Shown piece after piece: positions 30,702-40,005 of a stretch of DNA of 64,000 bases. The stretch is from Haematospirillum sp. H1815. GTDB taxonomy: Bacteria; Pseudomonadota; Alphaproteobacteria; Rhodospirillales; Rhodospirillaceae. Where the stretch lies: assembly GCF_012102705.1 (NCBI RefSeq), contig NZ_JAAVTA010000001.1:372001-436000 (forward strand), written 5' to 3'. The position numbers and the translations under genes are program-made. The notes beneath the pieces are model-generated. The model was given only the letters and a program-made list of their open reading frames with translations. It was not told the origin of the DNA and did not search any database. Positions within the stretch are counted from its first letter, which is position 1, and each line of letters opens with the position of its first letter.

Positions 30702-31562
30702 TCAGGAAAGGTGTACCGGATGCTGTTTAGCCAAGCGATCAAATGCGGAAAGCTCGCGCAAAAGGGCCGACATCTGGTGAAGGGGGATCATATTCGGGCC
30801 GTCAGAAGGCGCCCTGTCCGGATCTTCATGCGTCTCGATGAACACACCGGCCAAACCCAAAGACAGGGCAGCACGGGCAAGAACAGGAGCAAACTCACGC
30901 TGCCCACCAGAAGAAGAACCGCGTCCACCTGGCTGCTGCACGGCATGCGTTGCATCAATAATAACCGGGCACCCCGTATCACGGGCCATAATGGGCAAAC
31001 CACGCATATCCACAACCAAGGTATTGTAGCCAAAAGATGCGCCACGCTCAGTCAGAAGGACAGAGGAATTCCCGGCATCATCCAGTTTGGAGACAACGTT
31101 TTTCATGTCCCAAGGCGCCAGAAACTGCCCCTTCTTGACATTGACCACACGTCCTGTACCAGCTGCCGCTACCAACAGGTCTGTCTGTCGGCACAAGAAG
31201 GCCGGAATCTGTAACACATCAACGACAGGGGCCACCTCCGCGCACTGCCACGGCTCGTGTACGTCTGTAAGAACAGGGATGGAGAAAAGCCTGCGAATGT
31301 CGTCAAAAACAGGAAGCGCCGCCTCCAGTCCCGCTCCCCTCTTCCCACTTGAAGATGTCCTGTTGGCTTTATCAAAAGACGTCTTGTAAATCAGCGGGAT
31401 ACCAGCCTCGGTACAGATCTCGACGAGACGACCCGCTGTATCCAGCGCATGATCGCGGCTCTCCATCTGACACGGCCCTGCAATGAGAACCATCGGCAGG
31501 TCATTGCCAAGAACAAGACTACCGACAGAAACGCGACGCGGCGGAGTAACTGAGTTTGACAT
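30702..31562 (-). CDS. kdsA: 3-deoxy-8-phosphooctulonate (KDO-8-P) synthase
   Basis: Condenses phosphoenolpyruvate with arabinose 5-phosphate for the KDO of lipopolysaccharide, so the cell has a gram-negative outer membrane. 286 aa. Motifs: [35 protein letters not shown] and [13 protein letters not shown]. The cysteine in the GPCQ segment is a metal ligand in the metal-dependent class. Start ATG 31562 with AGGACGG. The neighbour eno makes its phosphoenolpyruvate. Confidence 0.97.
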   Translation of the reverse strand: MSNSVTPPRRVSVGSLVLGNDLPMVLIAGPCQMESRDHALDTAGRLVEICTEAGIPLIYKTSFDKANRTSSSGKRGAGLEAALPVFDDIRRLFSIPVLTDVHEPWQCAEVAPVVDVLQIPAFLCRQTDLLVAAAGTGRVVNVKKGQFLAPWDMKNVVSKLDDAGNSSVLLTERGASFGYNTLVVDMRGLPIMARDTGCPVIIDATHAVQQPGGRGSSSGGQREFAPVLARAALSLGLAGVFIETHEDPDRAPSDGPNMIPLHQMSALLRELSAFDRLAKQHPVHLS

Positions 31563-31598
31563 CAAAACCGTCCTGACAGGGTTAAGCTACACAATCCA

Positions 31599-33227
31599 TC
31601 AAACCAAACGGGACTTTGTAACCGCAGCCTGAATAAAGGATGTAAATAGTGGGTGTGGGTCAAAAGGCTTGGATTTCAACTCCGGGTGAAACTGCACACC
31701 AATGAACCACGGATGATCTGGATACTCAACAATTTCCGGCAACAAGCCATCCGGAGAAAGCCCAGAGAAACGCAGACCCGCTGCTTCAAGCTGCTCACGG
31801 TAATGCACATTCACCTCATAACGGTGCCGATGGCGCTCAGAAATACGCTCATGCCCATATATGGACCGTACCTTGCTACCCTCTGCCAAAAGACACTCAT
31901 AGCTCCCCAAGCGCATGGTTCCTCCCATGTCATTGGTAGAGGATCTTTTGACAAGCTCTGTGCCACGCAACCATTCTGTCATCAACCCAACCAAGGGCTC
32001 ACTGGTCGGGCCAAACTCCGAGGACGAGGCATCAGGCAGATCGGCCAGATGGCGTGCGCATTCGATAACGGCCATCTGCATACCAAAACAAATGCCGAAA
32101 TAAGGAATCTTATGCTCTCTCGCAAAGCGGGCAGCACGGATCTTGCCCTCAGCCCCACGTTCTCCAAAGCCACCGGGCACCATGATGCCATCAACGGACT
32201 CAAGAAAACGCGCAGCATCCTCTCGTTCGAAAATCTCGGAATCAAACCACTCAAGCTGAACCTTGACATTATTGGCAATACCGCCATGAACCAAAGCCTC
32301 GGAAAGAGACTTGTAGCTATCAAGAAGGCTTGTGTATTTGCCAACAATACCAATCGTCACAACACCTTCGGGCTTTGTAACCCGCCCGACAATTGTGTGC
32401 CAACGCCCCAGATCCGGAGAGACATCACAGGGAAGGCTAAAGTGACGGCAGACCTGCGTATCCAGACCCTGTGCGTGATAGTCTATCGGCACCTGGTAAA
32501 TCGTGGGAGCATCAAGGGCCGCAATTACATTCTTTTCGTTGACATTGCAGAACAGCGCAATCTTCCGACGTTCGCTTTCCGGTATAGGCCTATCGGAACG
32601 GCACATCAGAATATCAGGCTGGATCCCGACCGACAAAAGCTCCTTGACGGAATGCTGTGTGGGCTTGGTCTTCAGCTCACCAGCTGTCGGAATATAGGGC
32701 AAAAGGGTGACATGAATCACCATCGCCCGTTCGCGACCCAGCTCGTTACCCAGCTGGCGAATGGCTTCAAGAAACGGCAGGCTTTCTATATCACCAACCG
32801 TACCCCCAATTTCGCACAGGCAAAAGTCTTCATCAGTCAGATCAGACAGGATGAACGTTTTAATCTGGTCCGTAACATGGGGAATAACCTGAACAGTTCC
32901 CCCCAGATAATCGCCCCGACGCTCTTTCTCTAGCACGGTACGATAGATACGGCCCGCAGTTACGTTGTCGGAACGACGCGATGCGACGCCTGTAAAGCGC
33001 TCATAATGACCAAGGTCAAGATCAGTCTCCGCGCCGTCATCCGTGACATAAACCTCGCCGTGCTGGGTCGGACTCATGGTGCCGGGATCAACGTTAAGAT
33101 AGGGGTCAAGCTTGCGAAGCCGTACCTTGTATCCCCTTGCCTGAAGACTGGCCCCCAGCGCAGCAGAGGCAAGCCCCTTGCCAAGGGAAGAAACTACACC
33201 GCCTGTAATGAAAATAAAACGGGTCAT
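31599..33227 (-). CDS. pyrG: CTP synthase (glutamine-hydrolysing)
   Basis: A 542-aa enzyme converting UTP, ATP and glutamine to CTP. The N-terminal amidoligase domain has the P-loop [14 protein letters not shown] at about 9-22 and [12 protein letters not shown]; the C-terminal class I glutaminase domain shows the nucleophile cysteine in YFGICFGMQ and the His-Glu pair in VQFHPELKS. Length and motifs are complete. Confidence 0.98.
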   Translation of the reverse strand: MTRFIFITGGVVSSLGKGLASAALGASLQARGYKVRLRKLDPYLNVDPGTMSPTQHGEVYVTDDGAETDLDLGHYERFTGVASRRSDNVTAGRIYRTVLEKERRGDYLGGTVQVIPHVTDQIKTFILSDLTDEDFCLCEIGGTVGDIESLPFLEAIRQLGNELGRERAMVIHVTLLPYIPTAGELKTKPTQHSVKELLSVGIQPDILMCRSDRPIPESERRKIALFCNVNEKNVIAALDAPTIYQVPIDYHAQGLDTQVCRHFSLPCDVSPDLGRWHTIVGRVTKPEGVVTIGIVGKYTSLLDSYKSLSEALVHGGIANNVKVQLEWFDSEIFEREDAARFLESVDGIMVPGGFGERGAEGKIRAARFAREHKIPYFGICFGMQMAVIECARHLADLPDASSSEFGPTSEPLVGLMTEWLRGTELVKRSSTNDMGGTMRLGSYECLLAEGSKVRSIYGHERISERHRHRYEVNVHYREQLEAAGLRFSGLSPDGLLPEIVEYPDHPWFIGVQFHPELKSKPFDPHPLFTSFIQAAVTKSRLV

Positions 33228-33409
33228 GGTCCGCTAACTCTTGCCTTCAAAATAAAAACGACGCAGAAGCCCAGATCGACAGGCACCGGAACAAAGTCCG
33301 GTACTGCATACAGTCAACACGCAGAGCCGCCTACTGACCAGAACAGGGCCTCAAGGGAATAATGCCCGAAAATCCCGGCACAAAACGGGGCGCCTGCCAC
33401 ACTGTGACT

Positions 33410-33721
33410 TTACTCAGGAAGGGGGACCGAAGGCTCACCCGAAGCCTGACCAGACGGCGCAGAAGCAGGTTGCCCCGGAGCATCCAGAATGGAATCAGCC
33501 CGGTTCCCACCCGCCAGAACAGCCAGAATCATGCTGGTTGAAAAGAATGCAACAGCCAAAAGAGCTGTCGCACGGGTCAGAATGTTACCCGCCGCACGCC
33601 CCGAGACAAAGCCCGCATTCCCGCCGATGCCAAGAGCACCTCCCTCGGAACGCTGAAGCAAGATGACGCCTACAAGAGCCATGGCAATCAGAAGATGAAT
33701 AACAAGGACAACCGTAATCAT
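33410..33721 (-). CDS. secG: Preprotein translocase subunit SecG
   Basis: A 103-aa inner-membrane protein of the SecYEG channel with two transmembrane helices (VVLVIHLLIAMALVGVILLQ and LLAVAFFSTSMILAVLAGG) joined by the conserved glycine-rich GGALGIGGNAGFVSGRAAG. The C terminus is a Pro/Ser/Gln-rich tail. The ATG at 33721 (MITVVLVIH) is preferred over the longer frame to 33769. Lies between tpiA and pyrG. Confidence 0.95.
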   Translation of the reverse strand: MITVVLVIHLLIAMALVGVILLQRSEGGALGIGGNAGFVSGRAAGNILTRATALLAVAFFSTSMILAVLAGGNRADSILDAPGQPASAPSGQASGEPSVPLPE

Positions 33722-33816
33722 GAGATAGTGCAACCTGTCAAAGGGCTGGTCTGCGACATCCGTATCCAACCCACATGGGTATCTGGGATTTCAACGCACG
33801 GCCTGAATCATCAAAC

Positions 33817-33833
33817 GGGCATTTTTAATGCCC
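33817..33833 (-). terminator. Possible terminator between tpiA and secG
   Basis: The stem GGGCATT/AATGCCC (7 bp, loop of 3) is followed by GTTTGATG on the minus strand. The hairpin is tight, but the T-tract is poor. Confidence 0.4.
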
Positions 33834-33873
33834 TTGACGCCAGGATGCCAGAACAAATTACCATTTTTTATAT

Positions 33874-34635
33874 TCATCTGACCGCAGCAGTCACAATGGC
33901 CCAAAAATCATCCAGGATCAGACTGGCTCCACCGACAAGGGCACCATCAACATCCCCCAAACCCAGGATCTCCGCCGCATTGGAAGGCTTCACAGAACCA
34001 CCATAGAGGATGCGTGTGGCGCCAGAATCATCCCCAGTTGCCTTTACAAGAAGACGCCGTATCTCCCCATGCACATTCGCAATCTCTTCCGTAGACGGCA
34101 CCTGACCGGATCCGATGGCCCATACCGGCTCATACGCTATGATCGTATTGGCATATGTTGCGCCGGCCGGAAGCGACTCCTGCACCTGTCGCCCGACAAC
34201 AGCAAGAGTTTCCCCCCTGTCCCTTTCCGAGCTGTTCTCGCCAACGCATATAATCGCAACCAAGCCAGCAGCTTGGGCTGCCTGAGCCTTGTCTTTGACC
34301 TGCGCACTGCTTTCTGCATGCCCCGCACGCCGCTCGGAGTGCCCCAGCAGAACATGGGAAGCACCAACATCACGCAGCATCCAAGCCGACAGATCACCGG
34401 TAAAGGCACCCTTCTCGGCACGGTGGCAATCCTGCCCCCCTATGGCTACAAGCGTATCATCAAGGGCACGCGCCATGTAGTCCAGCAGGGTTGACGGGGG
34501 GAAAAGCGCAATGTCAACCGCAACATTGCCTATGGCATGACAACGGGATGCAAGGCCCTCCGCCATAAGCTCCGCATCAGCACGCAGACCGTTCATTTTC
34601 CAGTTTCCGGCAATCAAAAGGCGCTTCTGACCCAT
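33874..34635 (-). CDS. tpiA: Triosephosphate isomerase
   Basis: A 253-aa TIM-barrel enzyme that interconverts glyceraldehyde 3-phosphate and dihydroxyacetone phosphate. Active-site segments: GNWKMNG (lysine), LLGHSERR (histidine), AYEPVWAIG (glutamate) and the phosphate-binding YGGSVKPSN. Good promoter at 34709-34737. Confidence 0.98.
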   Translation of the reverse strand: MGQKRLLIAGNWKMNGLRADAELMAEGLASRCHAIGNVAVDIALFPPSTLLDYMARALDDTLVAIGGQDCHRAEKGAFTGDLSAWMLRDVGASHVLLGHSERRAGHAESSAQVKDKAQAAQAAGLVAIICVGENSSERDRGETLAVVGRQVQESLPAGATYANTIIAYEPVWAIGSGQVPSTEEIANVHGEIRRLLVKATGDDSGATRILYGGSVKPSNAAEILGLGDVDGALVGGASLILDDFWAIVTAAVR

Positions 34636-34708
34636 AGGCTCGGCTCCTTACCTTCTTGAGATACACCCGCTTGATTCCGCACACAACGGAGCAAACAAAA
34701 GCTGCCCT

Positions 34709-34737
34709 TGTCTAACACGTTGGAAGCGCCTTTCCAA
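34709..34737 (-). promoter_or_regulatory. Promoter of the tpiA chain
   Basis: TTGGAA and TAGACA with a 17-base spacer on the minus strand, about 75 nt before the tpiA ATG. Confidence 0.5.
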
Positions 34738-34812
34738 TGAACGAACACGCCAGAAAATGGGTTTGAAAAGAAAATTTCCATACTCAACATCACGATCGAT
34801 CCAGGATGCCGG

Positions 34813-34841
34813 TTGCCCGTACGCCATGGTATGCTTATCAT
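34813..34841 (+). promoter_or_regulatory. Candidate promoter of ppiD
   Basis: TTGCCC and TATCAT with a 17-base spacer on the plus strand, 40 nt before the ppiD ATG, in the divergent gap with tpiA. Confidence 0.4.
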
Positions 34842-34881
34842 ATGCTCCCCGATGTCACTCTGGACTGAACCAGGAAAAAAC

Positions 34882-36756
34882 ATGCTTGATGCGCTGCGCA
34901 AATCTACCGGCTCTCTGGTGGCGAAAATTCTTTTTGCTGTTCTAATTCTCAGCTTTGGCATCTGGGGGATCGGGGATGTTGTCAATTCCAGAGCCAATAA
35001 CAAGCCTGCCCTCACGGTAGGTGATATCGAAATCAGCGGCCTTATGCTCAAGGACCAACTGGCGCGCCAGATGGACAGGCTCCGTCAGATCTTTGGCCCG
35101 GGCTTTGACGCTGATGCAGCCCGGCAGATTGGCCTGATAGAAAGCACTGTCTCGTCGCTTTCAGCCTCCGCCGCACAAGAAATGCTGGCACGTGATCTTG
35201 GTATTGTCGTTTCTGACACTGCCCTGAGGGAAGTAACCATACAGCAGCCGGCTTTCCAAAATGCTGAGGGTGCATTTGACCGTGTACGCTTCAACCAAGT
35301 TCTGGCTGCCAATAACCTGACAGAACAAGGCTGGCTTGACATGGCCCGCAAGGACTTGGTTCGCGCCCGCCTTGAGGATGCCTTGACCAGCGGCATTGTG
35401 ACACCACTCAAAATGGCAGAGGCATTATACCGCATTCGCGAGGAACGCCGCGACGCCTATGTCCTGCAAATCAGTGCAGCTGCACAGGACGTGGCAGTTC
35501 GACCGGATGACAGCGCTCTGCACGCCTTCTACGAAGAGAATAAAGGTGTGTTTGCAGTGCCTGAGACACGGGATCTTTCTGTTCTCATCATGAATTCAAC
35601 CATGCTTGAAAGCAGAATAACGGTTAGTGACGAGGATATTGCCAAATATTATAGTACAAACCAGGACCTCTTTACGACCCCAGAGAGCAGACCGGTTACG
35701 CAGGTCATTGTCGAAACCGAAGATGCCGCCAAACATATCCTGTCGCAGGTAGAGGCCGGTTCAAGCCTTGCCGATGCCGCGATCAACACCGGATCAGGAA
35801 AGCCTTTGGATATGGGGCTCATCACCAAAAATAGCCTGCCCGAGGATATTGCAGCCGCCGTCTGGTCCTTGCCCGGGAATGGGGTGTCCCAACCAGTTCA
35901 GTCAGCTGTGGGGTGGCATGTCTTTTCTGCTGGGCCCCGTGTTCCAGCACAGACAAAACAAGTTGAATCTGTATCAGAAGATATCAAAGCCCAGCTGAAG
36001 CGTGAAAAAGCTGCCGAGGGATTCTATGATGTCGCACAGCGCATTGAGGATAGCCTTGCCTCCGGTAAAGGCCACAAGGAGATTGCAGACACGTTCGGCA
36101 TCAAGCTTATAGAAGCTGTTTCAATTGCGGCTGATGGGTCGAGCCTATTGCCAGCCGATCTTGAAGAAGATGTTCTCAAAGAAGCATTTGCGTTGGGTCA
36201 GGGCGAGGAAAGCCGCCTGATTCACGTGGATGGCGGCGCTTTTGTTGTGAAGGTCAACGCCGTTCATGCGCAGACAATCCAGCCATTCCAGGAGGTACGG
36301 GAAAAAGTTGATGCCTTGTGGAAGAAAAATGCACAAAAGACTGCTGCCGCTGCTATGGCAGAACAACTCGCAGCCGAACTGACATCCGGGAAAGCGCCGC
36401 ACGACATTATTAACAAGGCACGCGGTATAACGGCCAGCAAGATATCGGAAATTGGACGGGACGGACGGCAAGTCAACAAGACAGACAACCCCATGCCTCC
36501 ACAGATTGTGCAGACCCTCTTTACCCTGCCGACCGGAACAGCAGCCGTGATAAAAGATGATCAAAACGCCTACGTCCTGCGCGTAGACATGATCAGACCC
36601 CCAGATCCAAGCAAAGATGGCCATGGCGTAGCGACCGTGCAGAACAATGTACATTCTGCCTTGGTCAACGATGTAACCAGAATCATTACTGATACTCTCA
36701 TTGACCGTTACGGCATGCATGTCAATCAAGACGTTATAAACAACCTGTTGCCATAA
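34882..36756 (+). CDS. ppiD: Peptidyl-prolyl isomerase PpiD-like periplasmic chaperone
   Basis: A 624-aa inner-membrane anchored chaperone with a parvulin domain; it assists proteins leaving the Sec channel. The N terminus has one transmembrane helix (LVAKILFAVLILSFGIWGIGDV), then a SurA-N/trigger-factor-like helical domain, and a parvulin-type rotamase domain near 255-365 (a degenerate GWHVF motif is seen). The ATG at 34882 with AGGA upstream is preferred to the frame opening at 34813. The gene lies before trpE as in many alphaproteobacteria. Confidence 0.92.
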   Translation: MLDALRKSTGSLVAKILFAVLILSFGIWGIGDVVNSRANNKPALTVGDIEISGLMLKDQLARQMDRLRQIFGPGFDADAARQIGLIESTVSSLSASAAQEMLARDLGIVVSDTALREVTIQQPAFQNAEGAFDRVRFNQVLAANNLTEQGWLDMARKDLVRARLEDALTSGIVTPLKMAEALYRIREERRDAYVLQISAAAQDVAVRPDDSALHAFYEENKGVFAVPETRDLSVLIMNSTMLESRITVSDEDIAKYYSTNQDLFTTPESRPVTQVIVETEDAAKHILSQVEAGSSLADAAINTGSGKPLDMGLITKNSLPEDIAAAVWSLPGNGVSQPVQSAVGWHVFSAGPRVPAQTKQVESVSEDIKAQLKREKAAEGFYDVAQRIEDSLASGKGHKEIADTFGIKLIEAVSIAADGSSLLPADLEEDVLKEAFALGQGEESRLIHVDGGAFVVKVNAVHAQTIQPFQEVREKVDALWKKNAQKTAAAAMAEQLAAELTSGKAPHDIINKARGITASKISEIGRDGRQVNKTDNPMPPQIVQTLFTLPTGTAAVIKDDQNAYVLRVDMIRPPDPSKDGHGVATVQNNVHSALVNDVTRIITDTLIDRYGMHVNQDVINNLLP

Positions 36757-36785
36757 ATCACACAGCATGCTTTAACCGCTGGCGC

Positions 36786-36815
36786 GTACGGGGCTTCTAG
36801 AACAAGGCCCCGTAC
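36786..36815 (+). other. Hairpin in the ppiD-trpE gap / trpE leader
   Basis: The perfect 9-bp stem GTACGGGGC/GCCCCGTAC with a 12-base loop lies 29 nt before the trpE start. No T-tract follows, so it is not a standard terminator. A weak promoter (TTGCCA-N17-TTTAAC) at 36748-36776 would place it in the 5' untranslated leader of trpE. No leader peptide with tandem tryptophan codons is seen. Confidence 0.6.
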
Positions 36816-36843
36816 AGTTCCCTTACAAGGAGTCTTGCGCGCC

Positions 36844-38376
36844 ATGCAAACCAATGTGTCATTCCAGACGTTTGAGTCCTCTTGGAAGGCTGGAAAAGCA
36901 CAGGTTCTCTGGCGCAGCATATCCGCCGACATGGACAGCCCCCTGTCCGTCTTTATCAAGCTGAAGCAGTCAGATCCCCTCGCCTTTATCATGGAGTCCG
37001 TCGAAGGTGGAGCTATCAGGGGGCGTTATACCTTCATGGGCCTCAACCCTGATCTTGTCTGGCGCAGCCTGTCCGGAAGTGCCGAAGTTAACCGCACAGC
37101 CAATCTTGCTCCCAACTGCTTTACGCATGACGGAGAGGCAATGGAATCACTGCGTCGCCTTATCGAAGAAAGCCACATTGATCTTCCGGACCACCTGCCC
37201 CCAATGTCAGCCGGTTTGGCTGGCTATATGGGGTATGACATGGTCCGGCTGGCTGAAAAGCTTCCCAATCCGAACCCCGATACCATTGGCATACCGGATA
37301 GCCTTTTTATCAGGCCAACGATCATGGCTGTTCTGGATAATGCGCGTGATGTCCTGACAATCATAACGCCTGTCAGGCCAAATAGTGCGATGTCTGCGGA
37401 ACACGTGTTTGAAGCAGCCATGGGCCGTATCAATGAGGCCATTGCACGTTTGCAAAAACCAGCTACGGAAGCCACCGCAGTCTGGAAAGAAGGTCTGCAG
37501 GCCAATAACAAACCCCTTGCTCCAACCTCTAACACAACGCGGGAACAATTCAGGGGCATGGTGGAACGGGCAAAGGAATATATTGCAAATGGCGATGTCT
37601 TTCAGGTTGTTCTGTCGCAACGCTTCCGTATCCCGCTCAAAACATCACCTCTGTCTTTTTACAGAGCTCTGCGCCGCACGAACCCCTCCCCGTTCCTGTT
37701 CTTTTTTGACCAAGGTGAATTCTCACTGGTTGGCTCCAGCCCGGAGATACTCGTCCGCCTCCATGACAAGACTGTAACGGTTCGTCCTTTGGCTGGGACA
37801 CGAAAACGCGGCGCAACGCCAGAAGAAGACAAGCAGCTGGAAGAGGACCTTCTTTCGGATACGAAGGAAATATCAGAACATCTGATGCTTCTGGATCTTG
37901 GGCGGAACGATGTTGGGCGTGTTGCACGCCCGGGGACCGTTCGCGTAACCCAGAAAATGTCTGTCGAACGCTATTCGCATGTTATGCATATCGTTTCCAA
38001 TGTCGAAGGACAGATTGCAGACAACCATGATGCCATTGCCGCACTCATGGCCGGTTTCCCAGCCGGAACAGTATCGGGAGCCCCGAAAGTCAGGGCCATG
38101 GAAATTATTGATGAACTGGAAAGCGAGAAACGCAGCTTCTATGCCGGTGCTTTTTGCTATATCTCGGCAAATGGGCAGCTTGATACCTGTATTACACTGC
38201 GGACTGGACTGATCAAGGACGGTGAATTGATTATACAGGCTGGTGCCGGCATTGTCGCTGATAGCAACCCTGACAGCGAATATGAGGAGTGCATCAACAA
38301 GGCGATGGCGCTTGTGCGCTCTGCACAGACAGCAGGAGAATCTCTGTCCAGAGCAGAAGAGCAAGCCTACATCTGA
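36844..38376 (+). CDS. trpE: Anthranilate synthase component I
   Basis: Makes anthranilate from chorismate with ammonia from TrpG; first committed step of tryptophan synthesis. 510 aa. The N-terminal feedback site resembles LLES with the segment AFIMESVEGG; the chorismate-binding domain shows NPSPFLFFFDQGEFSLVGSSPE (in parts), RPLAGTRKRG, DLGRNDVGRV and GAGIVADSNPDSEYEE. ATG at 36844 with AAGGAG 11 nt away. Unusually it is separated from trpGDC by a 4-kb copper block on the other strand. Confidence 0.97.
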   Translation: MQTNVSFQTFESSWKAGKAQVLWRSISADMDSPLSVFIKLKQSDPLAFIMESVEGGAIRGRYTFMGLNPDLVWRSLSGSAEVNRTANLAPNCFTHDGEAMESLRRLIEESHIDLPDHLPPMSAGLAGYMGYDMVRLAEKLPNPNPDTIGIPDSLFIRPTIMAVLDNARDVLTIITPVRPNSAMSAEHVFEAAMGRINEAIARLQKPATEATAVWKEGLQANNKPLAPTSNTTREQFRGMVERAKEYIANGDVFQVVLSQRFRIPLKTSPLSFYRALRRTNPSPFLFFFDQGEFSLVGSSPEILVRLHDKTVTVRPLAGTRKRGATPEEDKQLEEDLLSDTKEISEHLMLLDLGRNDVGRVARPGTVRVTQKMSVERYSHVMHIVSNVEGQIADNHDAIAALMAGFPAGTVSGAPKVRAMEIIDELESEKRSFYAGAFCYISANGQLDTCITLRTGLIKDGELIIQAGAGIVADSNPDSEYEECINKAMALVRSAQTAGESLSRAEEQAYI

Positions 38377-38399
38377 CACGCTCTTTCCATATGGAATAC

Positions 38400-38609
38400 C
38401 TAGTCTGCCTGAATATCGAATCCTGCTTGCTCTACAGCTTTTTGCACAGCGGAAAGCTGTAGAGCCTCTTCGGCCTCAAAAGTTACCTCTTGGCGCGACA
38501 GATCAACGCGAGCCGAGGTCACACCGGGAATGCTCATAACGGCTTTTTCTACAGTACGGACACAGCCAGTGCACGTCATACCGGAAATCTTTATTGTAAC
38601 CTCAGCCAT
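38400..38609 (-). CDS. copZ: Copper chaperone (HMA domain, CopZ-like)
   Basis: A 69-aa single heavy-metal-associated domain with the GMTCTGC copper-binding motif near the N terminus and the betaalphabetabetaalphabeta length of CopZ/Atx1. It would bind Cu(I) in the cytoplasm and hand it to the P-type ATPase encoded upstream. Its start overlaps the end of the YibQ-like gene by 8 nt, so it is translated from the same mRNA. Confidence 0.93.
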   Translation of the reverse strand: MAEVTIKISGMTCTGCVRTVEKAVMSIPGVTSARVDLSRQEVTFEAEEALQLSAVQKAVEQAGFDIQAD

Positions 38610-39912
38610 TACCTGCTCTCTTCGGTTTGATTAGATCGGCCGCCGGGGTTCCGTAACGCATGTCAATCAGTGTCGACACAGGAACCAAGGCAATACCCTT
38701 GCTGGAAAGAGTTGGCAACCAGCGACGCAAGGCCCCTATGGTAGCATCGCGCGGGTGACCGATGGCTATGGCGTATCCACGCCTCTTGGCTAAATCCTCT
38801 GTCAGTGCCAATTGTTTCTCGACATAACCCGGCCTGTTCTCATGATCGAGAAAAATATCGCGATCAATGGTACGCACACCTTCCTCCTCTGCAATGCGAC
38901 CACCGACACTTTGCCCACTGGTGCGGGAATCAAGAAAGAATAGCCTTCGCTGCTTCAAGGCCGTCATCACAACCTTAAGACCGGCCTCATTTTCTGTGAA
39001 CTTACTTCCCTGATGATTATTGATACCAACATAGTCTTCCATACGGTCCAACATGTTGTGTACCCGGCTTGCAATCTCTTCTTTACCCATGCGAACAAGC
39101 AATGCATCGGGACCAGGAGATACCTTTCCCTTCGGCTCCATCGGCATATGCATCATCAACTCGTGCCCGGCAGCAGCAGCAGAACGCGCCTGATGCTTCA
39201 GGTCATGCGCAAACGTAAGAAAAGATGTCGTTAACGGTCCCGGCAAATCAATAACACGCCGACTTCGAACTTGGTCAACACCCATATCGTCAATGACAAT
39301 AGCAACAAAGACAGTGGAGTGTGGTAATGCAGGGTAAGAAGAGCCAGGAGGCAAAGATGCGGTTTTTACTTCAGGCTTCCGTGTTTGTGGTAACGCAGCC
39401 TTCTCCTTGACAGAATGAGGCACAGGCAACAACGGGACAACCGCACTGTCTGCTGCAGACGTATTTGGCGATGGCTTTGGCGACGCTTCACGTGGGGCAG
39501 AACGCCACTGATCTGAGTACGCTTCTGGTTCCGCCAAAGGTGAAACGCCTTGCAAAGGGGCATCAGCTCGTTCTGCAAACAACGGATCCCGGCCATGGGT
39601 TATGTTATCTGCCATAACCCCGATGGGATCACTGCCTTGAGCAGCTAAAAATACAGGCGAAGCAGAACGGTAAATATGCCCGATCACCAAGCCAATAACG
39701 ACAGCCAGAACCAGTATAACAGCAACCATGCCACCAAATATCGCAGGACGCCGAGAGATTTTGTCAAGAGAACGGAAGAAAGATAAATGCCCGCTCAAGC
39801 TGCCTGCCCCTTTCCGGGCACCACGCCTCTCCTTTCGCCCTCGTACGGTTTTTCTGGAAGACGAAACCTTGGAACGCGTTGGTCCGGTACGCGAAAGGCG
39901 CTGCTTTGGCAA
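38602..39912 (-). CDS. Divergent polysaccharide deacetylase family protein (YibQ/DUF610)
   Basis: A 436-aa protein with a basic cytoplasmic N terminus, one transmembrane helix (AVILVLAVVIGLVIGHIY at about 64-81), a Pro/Ser-rich linker to about 200, and a C-terminal divergent polysaccharide deacetylase domain: AIVIDDMGVD, HELMMHMPME, GINNHQGSKFTE, LFFLDSRTS and GYAIAIGHPRDATI. Such proteins are usually near envelope or division genes. Here it lies between copA and copZ, overlapping copZ by 8 nt. The start is TTG 39912, with AGGATCAGGA upstream; no ATG fits before the membrane helix. Substrate unknown. Confidence 0.85.
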   Translation of the reverse strand: MPKQRLSRTGPTRSKVSSSRKTVRGRKERRGARKGAGSLSGHLSFFRSLDKISRRPAIFGGMVAVILVLAVVIGLVIGHIYRSASPVFLAAQGSDPIGVMADNITHGRDPLFAERADAPLQGVSPLAEPEAYSDQWRSAPREASPKPSPNTSAADSAVVPLLPVPHSVKEKAALPQTRKPEVKTASLPPGSSYPALPHSTVFVAIVIDDMGVDQVRSRRVIDLPGPLTTSFLTFAHDLKHQARSAAAAGHELMMHMPMEPKGKVSPGPDALLVRMGKEEIASRVHNMLDRMEDYVGINNHQGSKFTENEAGLKVVMTALKQRRLFFLDSRTSGQSVGGRIAEEEGVRTIDRDIFLDHENRPGYVEKQLALTEDLAKRRGYAIAIGHPRDATIGALRRWLPTLSSKGIALVPVSTLIDMRYGTPAADLIKPKRAGNG

Positions 39913-40005
39913 GGTCCTGATCCTGTTTTGTCTTTACTCTATTATGAAGGGGGGCAGTATACGTGCCAAGGATTCAAGGTGCCACCCCTGTTCTATCCCG
40001 GTATG

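Noticed and set aside
31653-32933. Plus-strand open frame of 426 codons opposite pyrG
   Set aside because: Entirely antisense to a complete CTP synthase gene; no domain or signal; coding signal belongs to pyrG.
33228-33409. Hairpin ACCGGA/TCCGGT in the secG-pyrG gap as a terminator or a tRNA remnant
   Set aside because: The stem is short, no T-tract follows, and no cloverleaf can be formed.
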